A DNA stretch of 8,686 bases from an uncultured Oscillospiraceae bacterium. GTDB taxonomy: Bacteria; Bacillota; Clostridia; Oscillospirales; Oscillospiraceae. Within the stretch, counting starts at the first letter, position 1. Each line of letters starts with the position of its first letter. The stretch is from positions 1 to 8,686 of the forward strand of contig CATZYY010000099.1 in assembly GCA_958426425.1 (NCBI GenBank), read 5' to 3'. Of the stretch, positions 7,154 through 8,686 are shown piece after piece. The notes under the pieces were generated by a model that was not told the DNA's origin, searched no databases, and was given only the letters and a program-made list of their open reading frames with translations. The translations under genes and the position numbers were made by a program.

Positions 7154-8686
7154 ATGAAAGTGGTTCTGGGGTATTTGAAGCCCTATGGAGGCCGGGTGGC
7201 CGTGGGAGTCACCATCAAGTTTACCGCAGCGATTTTGGAACTGGTGCTGCCGCTGCTGCTGGCCACGGTGATTGATGAGCTGGTTCCGGCTCAGGACCTT
7301 CCGGCCATCTGGCGGGTGGGCGGGCTGATGGGGGTGCTGGCCTTTGCCGCCGCCGCCTGCAACATCACCGCCAACCGTATGGCCGCCTGGGTCTCCATGG
7401 AGGTGACCCGGGAACTGCGCAGGGACCTGTACCAAAAGGTGCAGGCGCTCTCCTGCGCCCAGATGGATCGGTTTTCCGCCTCCTCCATGGTGTCCCGGCT
7501 GACCAACGACACCTATAATGTCCACCAGATGTTCGACAAGGTCCAGCGGGGCGGCATCCGGGCGCCCATGCTGGTGCTGGGCGGACTGGTGCTGACCTTT
7601 TTACAGCAGCCCATGCTGGCGCTGGTGCAGCTGACGGTGAGTTTACTGACCTTTCTGACCATCACCCTGGTGACCCGCCGGGGCATCCCCTTTTACACCC
7701 AGGCCCAGCAGGCGGTAGACACGGTGGTGCGGATTCTGCGGGAGAACGCCTCCGGCGTCCGGGTCATCAAGGCTCTGGCCTGTCAGGACAGGGAACGGGC
7801 CCGGTTTGAAACTGCCAACCGTGCCTCCCGCCGAGCGGAGGAGCAGGCCGGCTGGGTTATGGCTATGACCAACCCCATTACAGATTTCCTGTTAAACATA
7901 GGACTGACGGCGGTGGTGCTGGTGGGCGCCCTGGGGGTCAACACCGGAGTGATGCAGCGGGGACAGATCGTGGCCTTCCTCACCTACTTCACCCTGATTC
8001 AGAGCGCCACCTTGGGCATTGCCAAGGTTTTTGTCCGGGTCAGCAAGGGAGCGGCCTCTGCCCGCCGGATTCAGGAGATTCTCCAGGCTCCTGCCCAGCA
8101 GCCGGTGGAGCCGGCGGGGGAGGAGCGGCCCGGCGAGCTGGGTATGGAGGCGGCAACCTTCTCCTATCTGGGTGTGGAGCCGGACCTGGACCAGGCGGGA
8201 TTCACGCTGGAGAAGGGACAGATGCTGGGCATTCTGGGTCCCACGGGCAGCGGTAAGACCACGCTGATCTCCCTGCTGCTGCGGCTGTACGACGCTGACA
8301 GCGGCGTGGTCTGGGTGGGAGGCCGGGATGTGAAGACCCAGACCCGGCGAGAGCTGCAGCAGCGCTTCGGCGTGGTGTTCCAGAGCGACGCCCTGATCGC
8401 CGGCAGCGTTTACGAAAACATCTCCTTCCTGCGGGGGCTGTCCCGGGAGGCGGTAGAAGCCGCCGCCCGCACCGCCCAGGCCTGGGAGTTCATCCAGAAG
8501 CTGCCCCAGGGGCTGGACACCCATGTGGACCTGCGGGGAGCCAACCTCTCCGGAGGCCAGCGGCAGCGGCTGCTGATTGCCCGGGCCCTGGCGGGCCGGC
8601 CGTCGATCCTGGTGCTGGACAGCGCCGACAGCGCCCTGGACTACCGGACGGCAGCCGCCCTGCGGGAGGCGCTGCGGCGGGAGCTT
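7154..8686 (+). CDS. ABC exporter half-transporter (TMD-NBD), degenerate ATPase site, C-terminus cut by window
   Basis: 511 residues are visible, open to the end; the usual full length is about 570-600. The N-terminal half carries about six hydrophobic membrane segments (near 15-40, 56-76, 138-157, 159-177, 245-266 and 274-294), as in type IV (ABCB-like) exporters. The C-terminal half is an ATPase domain with Walker A GPTGSGKT (362-369), Q-loop Gln410 and signature LSGGQ (465-469). Walker B reads ILVLDSADSALD: Asp489 is kept, but the catalytic Glu is Ser490, while the D-loop SALD is intact. Such a degenerate site is typical of one partner of a heterodimeric exporter, so an intact partner gene is likely downstream. 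ATG 7154 is the only good start: an in-frame TGA lies at 7133-7135. Its ribosome site is weak (GTGGGG, 7141-7146). The substrate is unknown; homologues are usually annotated as multidrug or lipid exporters. Confidence 0.92.
   Translation, partial: MKVVLGYLKPYGGRVAVGVTIKFTAAILELVLPLLLATVIDELVPAQDLPAIWRVGGLMGVLAFAAAACNITANRMAAWVSMEVTRELRRDLYQKVQALSCAQMDRFSASSMVSRLTNDTYNVHQMFDKVQRGGIRAPMLVLGGLVLTFLQQPMLALVQLTVSLLTFLTITLVTRRGIPFYTQAQQAVDTVVRILRENASGVRVIKALACQDRERARFETANRASRRAEEQAGWVMAMTNPITDFLLNIGLTAVVLVGALGVNTGVMQRGQIVAFLTYFTLIQSATLGIAKVFVRVSKGAASARRIQEILQAPAQQPVEPAGEERPGELGMEAATFSYLGVEPDLDQAGFTLEKGQMLGILGPTGSGKTTLISLLLRLYDADSGVVWVGGRDVKTQTRRELQQRFGVVFQSDALIAGSVYENISFLRGLSREAVEAAARTAQAWEFIQKLPQGLDTHVDLRGANLSGGQRQRLLIARALAGRPSILVLDSADSALDYRTAAALREALRREL

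Overview
The window holds a branched-chain amino acid biosynthesis cluster on the minus strand and the first part of a divergently transcribed ABC exporter gene on the plus strand. High GC, heavy use of CTG, GGC and ATC codons, strong AAGGAGG ribosome sites and a canonical T-box leader point to a GC-rich Firmicute. An anaerobic clostridium of the Oscillospiraceae type is my best guess. That placement is inference; no taxonomic marker gene is present.

Layout, read in the direction of minus-strand transcription. A consensus-like promoter (6935-6963) drives a T-box leader (about 6928 to 6627) with a likely CUG leucine specifier and a strong terminator. It is followed by leuA (6591-5062), leuC (5065-3797), leuD (3800-3318) and leuB (3304-2234). 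leuA/leuC and leuC/leuD overlap by 4 bases (ATGA), and the leuB ribosome site overlaps the leuD stop codon, so the four genes form one tightly coupled unit. A 437-base gap follows. It contains a perfect TATAAT, a 46-codon open frame whose codons 5-22 are crowded with Ile, Leu and Val, an intrinsic terminator, then ilvB (1797-166) and the start of ilvN (147 to beyond base 1). I read this gap as a peptide-coded transcription attenuator for ilvBN.

Together the genes encode acetohydroxyacid synthase (IlvBN), the entry enzyme of the valine, leucine and isoleucine pathways, and the whole leucine branch from 2-ketoisovalerate to 2-ketoisocaproate (LeuA, LeuCD, LeuB). The leu half appears to sense uncharged tRNA-Leu. 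The ilv half appears to sense how fast a ribosome moves through Ile/Leu/Val codons. Two different sensing mechanisms would therefore sit in one cluster.

On the plus strand, after a 560-base divergent region with its own promoter and two palindromic, operator-like sites, a half-size ABC exporter begins at 7154 and runs off the window end. Its Walker B motif lacks the catalytic glutamate, which suggests one half of a heterodimeric exporter whose partner should lie just downstream.

I did not find CRISPR arrays, insertion sequences, rRNA or tRNA genes, or a wholly unknown gene system. The most interesting item is the ilvB leader.
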